Made by a program: the position numbers and the translations under genes. A DNA stretch of 64,000 nucleotides from Aedes albopictus (Eukaryota; Arthropoda; Insecta; Diptera; Culicidae): positions 459,601,004-459,665,003 of the forward strand of contig NC_085137.1 of NCBI RefSeq assembly GCF_035046485.1, written 5' to 3'. Each line of letters starts with the position of its first letter. Within the stretch, counting starts at the first letter, position 1. Under the pieces are notes generated by a model. The model was not told the origin of the DNA. It searched no databases and saw only the letters and a list, made by a program, of their open reading frames with translations. This document shows, piece by piece, positions 12,557 through 23,399 of this stretch.

Positions 12557-12819
12557 ACTTACAATATGTTGATTTATATAAGTTTAACTTAATTAAAATG
12601 TGTAATATTCGATATGGTCTTATAGAAACTGGACACCTCGAAAATATAAAGTCTTATCACAAAAGTAACAGAAGGAAATTTTAATCAAAATAAATTAAGG
12701 ACCAAAAATAACTTGTAATGCATTATACAATTATACGCACATTGACCCGAAATTGTTATTATTGTAGTTGACTTGAAACAATTTGGGGGTGGTCTTATAG
12801 AAGTTGGACAGAGTGTATG

Positions 12820-15800
12820 TATCTGCCTGCCACGGAGCGTTGTTGTAAACTTCAGCCGCGCTGCGCTGGTGAAGGATTTTACCGCTGCTGCTGGTGATCG
12901 TGTTGTTCTTGATTTAATCCAATTATCTGCTCTATTAGAGGGCCTTACGATTTGCCATTCGCCACTCGCGTATGGTTTGTGTGAAAATTATTGGACTCGT
13001 AACTGGCAGTTAAGAATGCATAATTCACATCCTCCAGCAGCTCGCGGGAGTCGGATGATGCTCTCTGCTGGCTCTGATTGAGGGTTATGTATTGTGCGGT
13101 AACAGAACAGGAATTCACTCTCTTCAAAATCCACTTGATTCGTGTTGGACGTTCTTCTTCTTCTTCTTGGTGATTTAGTCGTTTAAAAATAAACTCATAA
13201 ATGCTTGTGTATTAGGAGCATGCATGATGACGAGAACTGCCGTGCCGTGCTTATAACTCGTTTAGAATTGAAGCATAAGAGTTACGAATAAGGTAATAAG
13301 GAGAAAGTTGAAAGAATTCCACAAATGTTGTAAAGTTTTCCAAAAACCACATAATAAAACAAAAACAAACCGTATATTTTGTTTTTTTTTATTCTACATA
13401 CAGATAAGACAACAAAAAAGACAGAGATTACAAGAACAAGTAAGAAGACAGAAAAAAAAACAAAGTAGACAAAGGCTGTCAGGGACAGATAAACAAATTC
13501 TGGGGATTTCGAAACCCACCTCCCCCCACCCCCCGCGTGGTCTTCTGTTCATACAAAAAAAAAATTTGTATGGACCATGGTCTTCGCACTTACCCACACC
13601 CCCCCCCCCCCCTACGATGACCACGTGGTTTATGGACGGCCCCAAAGCTGTTTTTCTGAATTTTTCAGTGAATCGTTGTGTATGTGTACTGTATCCTTGA
13701 CTAGACTAAACTGGACTGGAAAACAAATATCACCTGTTCACCATTCGGTTTAACTGGCCCCGGTCTACCTTAATTTAATTCTGTAACGTTCTGTCGACTC
13801 AGATGCAAGTTGTAGCAAAATTATTCGAGCTGATGCGGGCCACATGTTGAAATCTCAGTCAAAACTTGCTGCATGTGGCTTCTACAGCAGCATTATGGCT
13901 TTCATCAGTGCGTGGCGCGCAAGCAATTGTGGTGACTCGTCGTCCCCTTCCAGAACGAAATTTATCCACTTCTCAAGATGTGACTGTTGTTGCGTAACTG
14001 TTCTCCTCCGGCAGACAGCTCGTCGGTGGTTTTCCAACTGACAACACTGTGCACTTCTCGGAACGTATCTAAAACGATACGCCCACCACGGTTTGTTCTC
14101 TGTCAAGCGAGTTGAATGATTGCAAGGGTTTCCGTTCTACCGCAATCAATGGTGATTCCCAGCCTTTTTCTATAGATGGCGCCACATGGCTTTGATATTA
14201 GGAACGCTGAATGTGAAAGAATAAAGAAAATAGAAAACTCGATTTGTTAGCCTTTTCCACACGAGTTCATACTCATGTTGCAAAAACATCTACCCCGGGG
14301 CAACATTTCTAACTGAATTCCGTTCCCTTTCAGCGACGACAAAGTTCTCCAATGTCAGCCTGCATGTAAATATAAGCATTCTGTCGCCACACACGTCACA
14401 AGTTCACCCTTTTTTGCTCCGAGTGTCATGAACAAGAGGAAATCCGATAGCACTCGACTCTAGGCAAGGGCAACCTAATACCACCGCGACGCTCGGAGAC
14501 CACACTGACTTGGTTCCATCCACTTGGAAGGAACCACACAGCTCTCAGCCCAGCCCAGCCGACCCGAGGGAGATTGTCCTTGGATTAGTTAAGAAGCGAG
14601 ATGGGATGCACTGGCGCTGGCTTGGCTGCATCTCGGCACCGCACCGTCCACTCCACACTACTGCTGAAGGCATCAGAGCGCATCCTACCGGAACGGGCAA
14701 GCACAAGGCCATGGTATTTAAACGTCTGCGGTTTTCATTGAGTTCTGTTCTGTCCTATACTGTTTACCCAAGCTGCGAAGCATCAGGAAGATTCGCAAGT
14801 GGAAAAAACAAGACTGAAACAATTTGTGCAGTGGAGCTCTATCTCGGCATGTGGTGTTTCCACAATGTGGGCATATTATCTTTTCTTCTGTTTCTGGGGC
14901 TGGTGAATCCTTGTGTTTCAAATTTGCTTCGGTTGTGCGGTCTCAAAAGCACTCCAAGCTGCTTCACTGAAGTAACTAACTCGTTTGCTACCGTGTGCCT
15001 ACTCATGCATATCGTTTGGGATATTAATGGCAGGTGCTTTTTGGCGATAAACAGTTTCCTTGAGAATGTAAGGTATAATACTTGGGTGATGCTGTTGATA
15101 ACTGCTTATAAATTTGATGATGAACATTAGTGTACAACGTGACACCTGCAGATGTTATTTTATGTGTTTATGTAACAAGCCTCAGTAGTACAACTGGATA
15201 AGAAAGAACTATATATTTAATTTTTATGATAGGGTGATCTGTACCAGTTATGGCACTACCTAAGATTAACTATTTCTACAAAAATAAAGAAAAATCTATG
15301 AATGTTGTCAATATGTCAAATAACACAGCGAAACAAAAATGAACTATTGGTCTGTCTCAAGAGCAAATTTATGTGTCTCTGACAGATTTTTGGCCGCTGA
15401 ATCCGAATTCGAGCTCAGATTTGCTCCAGCACGTCACGATGTTGAGCTATAACTCGATTTATAGGGCAAGGTATGCGATTTTGGGCATTTTTGATTGCAA
15501 TCCGTAAATCATACCTTTCATCAAAAATGTAAAAACAAAGCCAAAGTATACTAATTTTTCGATAATTTCTGTTACGTGATGAATGTGTCCCTGAAAAAAA
15601 AAACACGAAACTTGTAAAAAAAGTTCGCGTAACTTTGAGAGCCCGATTTCTCTAAGCTATGCACGCAAAACAAAATCCAAAGGGATTTTTTACGCGGTTT
15701 TCTTTCCGCAAATAGAAAAAATCGCGTTAAAAAGTCACGTAATTACAAAAACATCGTAATTAAGCAAAATAAAAAAAATACTTTATGAAATTTTCTGATT

Positions 15801-16050
15801 GATTTGAGATTTTTATTTATGTTTATTATAATTTGAGCAAATTTTAAAGTTTAAATGAATGCAAACATTTCATTTGGACATGATCTTTTGTTCACAAATG
15901 TTCCGTGTTTGCTTGCATCATAAAAAGTTGAAAACTGCTTTTATGAATTGATGGTGCTATAGCTATTTTGTACAGCATTTTTAGATACTTGAGGAAAACT
16001 CCAACGAAAAGTATAAATTTCTACAGTTGAGTTAGAAAAAAGAATGAAAT
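12820..16050. other. No gene recognised
   Basis: Mixed DNA. A run of about 15 C lies at about 13597-13611 and a CATACAAA/TTTGTATG hairpin at about 13550-13573. The stretch 13800-14720 has a more balanced base composition and looks single-copy. A 206-codon frame at 14510-15130 has no recognisable domain and is probably chance. The stretch 15240-15760 resembles interspersed-repeat debris. Confidence 0.35.
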
Positions 16051-16055
16051 GGGCT

Positions 16056-16130
16056 TAGTGGTTTAGTGGCTACCGTTTCTAATTTTTATGCATGTGGTCC
16101 TGGGTTCCATCCCTGGATCACCCCTTTCCT
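16056..16130 (+). mobile_element. Degenerate tRNA-like SINE head
   Basis: GGCTTAGTGGTTTAGTGGCT fits an A-box region and GGGTTCCATCCC is a decayed B box near 16101-16112. The A of the core GTTCGA is kept but the G is changed. A pyrimidine-rich tract follows. Probably an old tRNA-derived SINE. Confidence 0.45.
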
Positions 16131-17285
16131 CCTATTTTGTATCTTTCTATCTAATTTTCCCCCTTTCTACATATGGGTCATTCCATATGAAGTGACTGTG
16201 AAAATGTTGAACGTATTCTCGGCCATCACGTATTTGAACCAAATTTGGTTGGAAAGTTTATTTAACCTATTACATATACACATTATTGGCCTTTGGTTTT
16301 TTTGAAGAAGACCAAAAGATCCATAAAAATATTTTTTTTCAGATGCTGTTGCCAAATAGGTATGTTATTTTTTAAATTTAAAAACTTTAAATCGCTTTTT
16401 CGTTGAATGAATATATTTCTATTTTTCAAATTTTGATTTCATCCTATTTTCCAGACGTTGTCCAAGCAGAAAAGTTGAATTTCCCGAGGTGCTTTGAGCC
16501 GTTCCCAAGATACAGGGTTTTTAAGCCAAAGACATGAATTTTGCATAAACAATTACGTGTTAAATGGATAACTGACACTGAGGAAATTACAAGTGGTAGT
16601 CGAAATACCCGTATCTGTAAAAACGTGATAAAAACTAATAAATTTGCATATTTTTTGCACTAAAACACAATTTGCCCATTCAAAGTATTTTTCCTGAAAA
16701 CTAGCATTCAATAGCCTTCAACCAAAAAATAAAAGAAGTTTAAAATCGATTAACTGGTTCAAAAGTTATGATTTTTTGAAAATTTTTAGGTTTTAAAAAC
16801 CTTGATGTTTAGGACCACCATATTTGAAAATTGGTCACCCTAAAGACGAAATAAAAAAATACGGGTCAAATTATTTTCGATGAACTACAAACCCACAAAG
16901 TTTCACGATAATCGGAGTTGCATTATTTCGTTTTTCTATGGAATGGCTGAAGATATTATCTCAGTGAAAACTGTCAGTGACGGAAAAATGAATGAATAAG
17001 TAAGAAATTTCATTCACCAAAATTAATTTTATTTTGACCCCTCAGCTTAGAATTTTCTAAATTCTCGGTAATGAAAATTTTAAACTCTATTGTTTACGGA
17101 AGTGTTGCCAAATATGTGAATTTTATTGTAGAAACCAAAATTTCATTAAAACTTTTGTATCAAATCAAGCCATCAAGCGAAAGTTGTTAATTCGTGTTGT
17201 GTTTTATATCGTTATCACATCTGGCAACACTGAGCCTCGTTAGTTTTCGTTTGGTGTGTGACTTTCTACTTTCCGTACTTATCAT
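16131..17285. other. No gene recognised
   Basis: A+T-rich sequence without a supported gene. It reads like interspersed repeat DNA but gives no boundary I can defend. Confidence 0.35.
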
Positions 17286-17289
17286 ACCT

Positions 17290-17590
17290 TACAGGTCAGA
17301 CTTGGGCCTAAGTGTCCTCGGCTATGCATTGGAGTAGTCTTCATTCGACTCACCTAATCACTCGACGTGATCGACCCACCTAACTCACTGCGCACCACGT
17401 CTTCTTGTACCGGTCGAATGGCTTTCAAGAACTATTTTAATCGGGTTGCTATCTGACATCCTGACCCGCCCACCGTAGCCTCCCGATTATCGCGATGTGG
17501 AAGATGGTTGGTTCTCTCAGCAGCTGATGCAACTCGTGGTTCATTCGTCTTCTTCAAGTACCGTCTTCTATCTGCACTCCGCCCATATTT
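17290..17590 (-). pseudogene. LINE reverse-transcriptase C-terminal fragment
   Basis: On the minus strand, 17590 downward reads RRMNHELHQLLREPTIFHIA, then a RLRWAG motif, and after a frameshift VRMSDSNPIKIVLESH and RRRGAQ-stop-VRWVDHVE. RLRWxGHVxRM followed by RRRGxxRxRW is the usual C-terminus of non-LTR retrotransposon ORF2 proteins, downstream of the RT domain. There are stops and at least one frameshift, and no RT core, so this is a 5'-truncated dead copy. The clade cannot be fixed from this piece. Confidence 0.75.
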
Positions 17591-17599
17591 ACAATTTTC

Positions 17600-19208
17600 G
17601 GCGATAAGATCAATTGTTTTTTCCGGAATTTTTCAATAACTTTGCCAAGGATTTCTTCTGAAGTTTTATCAAAATGTTTCCCAGAAGATCTGTAAGAAAA
17701 CTTATAATCATTAGACGAACCACGGACATGGAAACTCTGGAAGAAATCTTGCTGGAATCACTTAATGAAATTATACAAGAATCTCTGGGGAATTCCTGCA
17801 TGAATATCCGGAAAAATACCTGACGAAAATCCGGGAGACATTTCAACAAGAATGTTAAATGGAATTAATGGAGTAATTCCTGGAGCAGTTTGTGAAGGAA
17901 TCCCTCTAAAAAATGTGGAGAACAACTGGAAAAATTTCTGAAAGAATACATGGAATAATTTTTGAAGGAATCCCTGAAAAAAAACATAAGAAATCTCTTA
18001 AAGAATTTCACAAAAATGAGGTTTTATGAAAAAATCCTGGAGAAATTTTTGATGAAACCAATAGTAAGTTTTCTAACAGAAATTTCTGAAGAAATTGCAA
18101 AGTTATGACTTTCTGGAGGAAAGTCATGAATTTCTGGAAGGCGATGTAGAAGATTTCTTTTTTTCAGAAGGAATCAATAGAAGACTTTCCGAAGGAAACT
18201 TTGGTCGAATTTGTGAAGTAATTCTCATAGGCAATTCTGGAAGAATCACTAGAGGATTTTCTAAAAAAAATTCTGAAGGATTTTCTATAGGAATCCTTGG
18301 AGGAATTACTGGAATTCTTTTGAAGGGTTTCTTAGTAATCCTTGAAGCTATTTTTGCAGGAATCTCTATAAGAATTTTTAAAGGAAATTCTGGAAAATTG
18401 CTGAAAAAATTCATTTAAGATATTTCAGGAGAAACCCAGCAAAAATTTATAAGATATGTGGAATTATTGAGAAATTGAAGTATCAACCTTTAGACGAATT
18501 TTTGTAGGAATCTGTGGAGAAACAATTCTTGGAGTAATATCGGGAGAAATCCTTTGACTAATTTCTGAATAAACTCCTTTTTAAATTCCTGAAAGCCTCC
18601 ATGGAGGAATTTGTATGTGTATGTTTGTGTGTAGGTAGCCACCATCCTAGCTTGAGTCTTGCAGTTCCACTTAACAGTGAAGAATAAATTTCATTACCAC
18701 TCTGAATTCAACCGCTGTATGAAGGGTCAAAAGGGGGTATGGTGGACCCGTAAGTAGAGACACTTACGCGAAATCTGCGGGTTTATAAGAATCTCCTTCC
18801 AACAGTATGATCCAATAGGATGAATAATGAGATTCACATCACTTGTAAAACTTTCTACGGGATGGTTTGTCACAAGAAGGGGGCGTAAAATCCATTGGAA
18901 CTGTTGGGATAGAAGAACCCATCTACAAGGATGTTATAGTTTCTTCTCACCTTACTTCGGCTAGCAATCCACTCCGTAGTACAGTTTCAACTTCATGGAG
19001 CCTCCATGGAGGAATTTCTATAGAAATCCTTGGATGAATTTCGAGAGGAATCTCCAGAAGAATTGATGTTTTGATTTTTTTAAGAATCCCTGAAGGCGTT
19101 TCTGCTAGAATTTCTGGATCAATTCTTTGATATTGTTTTCAAAGAAATCCGTAGAGAAGTTTCTGAAAAAAAAAAAAAAAATTGAAAGATTTTCTGAAAG
19201 AAATCAGC
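17600..19208. repeat. Degenerate minisatellite (GGAATTTCTGGAG type)
   Basis: Loosely repeated GGAATNNCTGGAGGAAT-like units, purine-rich on the plus strand, run through this stretch. Long open frames on both strands (18095-18418 and 18124-18414) come from the repeat and are rich in I, G, F and E. The array is interrupted by the insertion at 18595-19017, and the SINE at 19221 lies at its right edge. The same repeat type recurs at 29040-32215, 42360-44440 and 62870-63990. Confidence 0.8.
18595..19017. mobile_element. About 390-bp insertion with 18-bp direct repeats
   Basis: The 18-bp sequence GCCTCCATGGAGGAATTT stands at 18595-18612 and at 19000-19017. The DNA between is unlike the surrounding minisatellite. 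A target duplication from a retroposon is the simple reading. The flanking array contains similar words, so chance is not excluded. I see no tRNA-like boxes or clear poly(A) tail. Confidence 0.45.
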
Positions 19209-19220
19209 AAGACATTACGA

Positions 19221-19661
19221 AGCCGGGGCCCGTGGCGTAGTTGGTCACACGTTCGCTTCATATGCGGATGGTCATGGGTTTGATTCCCAGCCCCGGCACT
19301 TGCAATTTTTCGTCAGTAGCTTTTCCCTCGAGAGCAACTGACACTTGACCCTCTTCTGAGCCCCATGGCTCAAACGAACCCGGATACCTGGACATCGGCG
19401 AACCGCTACTCATAATGGACCCCCAATCGGACTGGAAAGGAACAACGGCCATCCATCATCATCCTTCTGCTCATCATTCTACTAGGTATAAAGTAGAAAA
19501 AGTGAAAGCAGCAGAAAGGCAACCAGTTCGATAAAGTAGAATAGAATCTAGGCGCTGTACAAAAATGTAAGTGCAGCTGTCAATTGAAATTGCTCACGTA
19601 GTGCCCCAGTGGACAATAGAGCTGTAAATTAGGTTAAGTGATTAAGAATAAAAAATAAAAA
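19221..19661 (+). mobile_element. Full-length tRNA-derived SINE with 12-bp TSD
   Basis: The head is a tRNA-like domain: A box TGGCGTAGTTGG (19233-19244), B box GGTTTGATTCC (19277-19287), and an arm with loop TTCATAT, so the apparent anticodon is CAT (tRNA-Met-like). A tRNA-unrelated body of about 350 bp follows, then an A-rich tail (AATAAAAAATAAAAAAA). The 12-bp direct repeats AAGACATTACGA at 19209-19220 and 19662-19673 mark a LINE-mediated target duplication. Head, body, tail and TSD are all present, making this the best preserved SINE in the window. Confidence 0.9.
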
Positions 19662-19679
19662 AAGACATTACGATGAGAT

Positions 19680-20555
19680 TTTGGTGAAATTTATAAATAC
19701 ATTCCTGGAATATATAATTTGTTTTAAGGGAATAAAAAGAAAAAGAACTCACTGCCCATATACTGAAAAAATAAAAACAATTGTATGAAAATCTCTAAAT
19801 TTTAAAAAAGTAAAAAATGAAAGAGCATCATCTGAATATTTTCCATTTAAAATACTTTTTGTCATTAGTGTAAAATATTTTAATAAATGCGAAGATAATC
19901 CTCGGGACCTCGAAATATTCCCCAGCGAGAATGTTTAGGAATTTTTAAATGATACTTTCAATAGATTTCGAAAGCATATTGATATTGTTTTGCTGATTAG
20001 AAGAACTAGTTTCTCAAAACAAATTCCCAGGTAATATCCTGGTAATAATCAAAATAATCTAGAGAAATCATAAATTTTTGAGAATACGAATAGTGAAATC
20101 TTTTCAACATTCAAGAAAACAATATCATCATGCTGTTTCGGCGCCCCTCTGAGACTGGTGCCCTTGGTGGGGGCCAACCGCATCCTACAGCTGTGCATGC
20201 TTACAGCGACTAGATAGTGATACGAATCAATAATTACATTTATGAAACAACGCCTGTAAGATAGGCTAAAACTTTCAATAGTAAATAAATCAAACTCGTT
20301 CTTTGCATTCTTTATTACACCAACGAACCTAACCTCAAAATGGCTGACAATTCTCAGGTCATTTTGATAAGTGTAACACGAGCATGAAAAGGACGACAAC
20401 AAGGTCGGTAAAGTAGTAGATATTTTTTGTCTTTTTCGTGGATGTATGTGAACTGTCAAAATGACCTGAAAATTGTCAATCATTTTGATGTTTGGTTTGG
20501 TGGTGTAAAAAAGAATATATCCGTACAAATGGAATGCATAGATTAATGATTAGTT
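19680..20555. other. No gene recognised
   Basis: A+T-rich DNA. The 159-codon minus-strand frame at 20049-20528 has no recognisable domain and lies in non-coding-looking sequence. Not called. Confidence 0.35.
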
Positions 20556-20557
20556 TG

Positions 20558-21415
20558 GTAGCTTCGTTGGTAGAGCACTTGTCTAGCGTATAAGGCAGGG
20601 CTGCCCAACGTACGGCCCGCGGGCCGCATCCGTTCCGCAAGGACATTTCATGCGGCCCGCGGCACGAATGAAGAAAAGTCATTTTTTTTTGGCCGGTGGA
20701 GTAATAAATTTTAATGTTTTCTCTTTTCCAATGAATTATAATTTCAAAGCAAGCTTATCATTTAAAGTCAGTATAGGTATTTTCAAAGATTTTCAATCAG
20801 TTATTTTGAGCTTCTTATAGGTTTCGTCCGGGAGAGGCATTAAATTTTCGCAATTTAGAAAACCAACGTTTCAGCGTAACCTCAGAGTAATTCTACTCAT
20901 TTTCAGAATTTCCATTGTTGGGGGAAATTAAGCCACTGCGTCCAATCAGCTGAACAATAATTCAGCTTATTAGATGCAGTGTCAGTGACAGCGGAAGGAA
21001 AATAAAATCTTAAAATGAATAGAAGATTCAATAACGATTGTTGTGTTTTTTAGAGATCGCATTTATGTGTAAATAAACTCAAAATTCCGGCATGTTCTGT
21101 GACAAAACAAAAAATAAGAATCTTCGTTTGATGAATACCAATTTTTACAATATCGACACGTACTCAAAAATTCTTCCAAAATTTACAAAAACTCAAAAAA
21201 TTCCATAAGAATTTGTCTCGAAAAGCAAATAGGAAGAAACCATAATCTCGCCAGAAATGTTTAGAAAAGTTTCAGGAAAACCTGTAGGATTTGAAAAAAA
21301 AAAAATCAACTCTGGCCCGTCAACTGGTGTGGAGTGTAATCAATGGCCCGCGATCGTTAAAGGTTGAGCAGGCCTGGTATAAGGATTGTGAGTTTAAATC
21401 TCACATAAGCTGCGG
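20558..21415 (+). mobile_element. tRNA-like SINE head split by a hAT insertion
   Basis: A-box-like TAGCTTCGTTGG lies at about 20566. The sequence runs to GTATAAGG (20588-20595), is interrupted, and resumes after GTATAAGG at 21377-21384 with ATTGTGAGTTTAAATCTCAC, which contains a decayed B box. Removing the insert and one target copy restores normal tRNA box spacing, so the hAT element jumped into a tRNA-like sequence. Confidence 0.75.
20596..21376. mobile_element. hAT element, 781 bp, 8-bp TSD
   Basis: It begins CAGGGCTGCCCAACG and ends with the complement of CAGGCCTGCTCAACC, imperfect terminal repeats of hAT type. Both ends also hold GCGGGCC-type motifs. The 8-bp duplication GTATAAGG (20588-20595, 21377-21384) is exact. 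The A+T-rich interior encodes no transposase, so the element is non-autonomous. Confidence 0.87.
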
Positions 21416-21530
21416 TTTTTTTACATTATCTCACCCATTAATTTGCCTATCTGTTCTCATGTATGAACGTTAAGTTAATTGGAAAACATAATTGACCACA
21501 CGTATTGGTATTGCAAATCCCAGCATCACA

Positions 21531-21660
21531 CATGTCATATAAGAGTTACGGCAGCGCAGATTTTGGTTGTATAGAAGTTGATTTGACGGAATTCCAGCAT
21601 TATGTTAGAATTTCTTCTATACAGTTAGAACTTGCGCTGCCGTAATTCTTATATGACATG
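21531..21660. mobile_element. 130-bp palindromic MITE
   Basis: CATGTCATATAAGAGTTACG at the left edge is mirrored at 21641-21660, and GGCAGCGCA is mirrored by TGCGCTGCC. The arm continues with GATTTTGGTTGTATAGAAG, related to the arm of the MITE at 12239-12406, so these are probably two branches of one family. Confidence 0.8.
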
Positions 21661-21732
21661 TCTGTTGTTATGTTTACACTCGATTATCTTTACTGAATAA
21701 ACCATTTCCAGTGTACCTACCTCACATGTATC

Positions 21733-21774
21733 CTAACGTTCTTTTTTTTTGTTTTTGTCTCTTTTCAGGTAAGT
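21733..21774 (+). promoter_or_regulatory. Recursive splice site (ratchet point) or 3' splice site
   Basis: In order: branch-point consensus CTAAC (21733-21737), an almost unbroken pyrimidine tract with nine T in a row, then CAG|GTAAGT with the joint at 21768/21769. A 3' splice site directly followed by a consensus 5' splice site is the signature of zero-nucleotide-exon recursive splicing, known from long insect introns. The alternative is an ordinary acceptor for an exon starting GTAAGTTTTGC. Either reading implies a plus-strand transcript here. Confidence 0.5.
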
Positions 21775-22264
21775 TTTGCATACATAAGTTATCGGAATGT
21801 GCGGTAACTTGGCAGCTGAAGGGTTGCATTGACCAATCCAAATGCCTGTGTGGTAGTGATTTTCAAATTTCCCGTGTTAAGAGTTTGTAAGAACTTTGTA
21901 AGCATTTTTTGTTCTTCCGTTTATGGATATGCTTGCAACAGGTTTCGTGAGCTAATATTTGGAGAACTCAATAAGCATGAGTGTTCGGATCAAAATCGGC
22001 GCAAACATTTTTTGTGAATCGGCCTTGTATTGTGGCAGATCAAACTGTAAGTAATAAATTTGACATTTTCGTCAATGATAATACAACTTGTTTAGTATGA
22101 ATTCACTTACAATTTTAGTTTGATTTTCTCCTCTATTGGCTTCCCTTCTACCTTCCTTTGCAGGCAACGTAGCCACGAATTTTGTCCTCGAAATACTCCG
22201 ATTTGGACCACTGTGCAAAGTCTCGTCCTCGTCGTGCGTCGATATCTGGTTTCTCAAGTCTATT
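21775..22264 (+). other. Possible exon-intron sequence
   Basis: Downstream of the acceptor at 21768 a frame of about 40 codons with five cysteines runs to a stop at 21889-21891. A donor-like GTAAGT starts at about 22049, and CTTCCTTTGCAG ends at about 22164 as an acceptor, framing a 116-bp intron-like interval. None of the pieces matches a protein I know, so this is only a hint of transcription. Confidence 0.25.
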
Positions 22265-22272
22265 GTCTAAAC

Positions 22273-22728
22273 CAGGGGTTCCCAACCTTTTTGAGGTGGC
22301 GGCCCCCTTTAAGAATTGTCAATACATCTGAGGCCCAATGAAAATTTTTAGAAAAAAAATATGAATTAAATGAACGAAACCGAGTTTTTTTTTGGATACA
22401 GTGACGTAGCCAGAAATTTGGGAGGGATTTGTGACGATCAATAATACGTTTTTTTTTTATTCGACACTAACATTTCGTTATCAATAATGTCATGTACATT
22501 AAACTTAAGTCGTAGCTGTAAAAAAGCGGCGCAGCCCAAATTTTTTATCTTCTGAAGGCGTTTTATACTGAAAATGTGTTCCTGAAAATTTGTGGCTTTT
22601 GGTGATGGCGGTGGCAATTTGCACAAAATAGAATAAAAATTTAACAATTGTTTTGGTAACATCGCGGCCCCCCTGGATTCTCTTCACGGCCCCCCAGGGG
22701 GCCGCGGACCACCGGTTGGGAACCCGTG
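22273..22728. mobile_element. hAT MITE, 456 bp, 8-bp TSD
   Basis: It starts CAGGGGTTCCCAACC and ends with the complement of CACGGGTTCCCAACC. Inside each end is a GGCGGCCCCC or GCGGCCCCC block. The exact 8-bp duplication GTCTAAAC lies at 22265-22272 and 22729-22736. The interior is non-coding. Tips and TSD length identify hAT. Confidence 0.9.
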
Positions 22729-22739
22729 GTCTAAACTGT

Positions 22740-23250
22740 CTCTTCCCGTCGGGCCTCCAGCTCATCAACCACTAAATTTTACTCCGCGGCTTGGAAATAC
22801 AACGAAATATTTTTGATACTTTCCGCTCTAAAACGCATATAAACTTTCCTACTTACTGTATTAGTTTGTGATCATCTGACCAAATCTGATCCGAATTCAA
22901 GAATCCACCAACAAATCACCCGCGGAACTATTCTATTTCAAGTTACTTTCCTTAAACTGCCCTATCATCAAATTTCGCAAAATGGTTACTAATTCAATTT
23001 TCTTCCACTTTATTCCTCTTATCTCGACCACCTATCTTCTATGCACTACCTTTGTTTATGTTTTCCTTTCAACTCTCCTTTGACGGCTTTCCATCTCTCT
23101 TTCAATACTGTCATCTCTTCCGTCACTCTGGCACCTGTCAACCGACACTTACGCTCGCTGCCTCATCGTCCAAATCATGCCGTGTGGTAACCGGCGCTCG
23201 TGCAGTGCTGCCAGAACAATGAGCTTGCTTTCAGTGATTCAGTGATCAAC
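22740..23250. other. No gene recognised
   Basis: Pyrimidine-rich, probably single-copy DNA. From 23100 the base composition becomes more balanced just before a short ATG frame at 23252. No promoter motif is strong enough to call. Confidence 0.35.
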
Positions 23251-23251
23251 C

Positions 23252-23398
23252 ATGGGAGACTCAACGAGTAGAACGAATCTTGCGTTCGATTTTAACAGGT
23301 CGGATCTACGTAGGAATCACTGCAAACTTACGACTTATTCAAATCGAAAGCCAGAAATGCAAGTAAAAAATCCTGCTCGAAACCCTGAAAAACAATAA
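23252..23398 (+). CDS. Short open frame of 48 codons, uncertain
   Basis: The ATG at 23252 sits in a good initiation context (CAACCATGG). The frame encodes 48 residues, starting MGDSTSRTNLAFDFNRSDLR, rich in N, R and S, and ends at TAA 23396-23398. I do not recognise it. It could be a first coding exon (a GT at 23304 follows AACAG), an ORF start from a retroelement, or chance. No coding neighbour supports it. Confidence 0.2.
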   Translation: MGDSTSRTNLAFDFNRSDLRRNHCKLTTYSNRKPEMQVKNPARNPEKQ

Positions 23399-23399
23399 A

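Larger units (their letters stand above)
11001..12815 (+). mobile_element. Tc1/mariner-family transposon with IR/DR ends
   Basis: Outer ends are inverted repeats (CACTCTGTCCATTTTCTATA at 11001; complement ending 12815), flanked by TA on each side (10999-11000, 12816-12817), the Tc1 target duplication. Each end holds a second inner copy of the GTCCATTTTNTATAAGACCA motif: 11007-11026 with 11180-11199 on the left, and 12615-12634 with 12790-12809 on the right. Spacing is near 175 bp at both ends. Doubled repeats of this kind (IR/DR) bind transposase twice in Sleeping Beauty-type elements. The element encloses a dead transposase and a later 168-bp MITE insertion. Confidence 0.9.

Noticed and set aside
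14510..15130. 206-codon plus-strand open frame
   Set aside because: No recognisable domain, low-complexity start and no splice or conservation evidence. Chance open frames of this length are possible in 64 kb.
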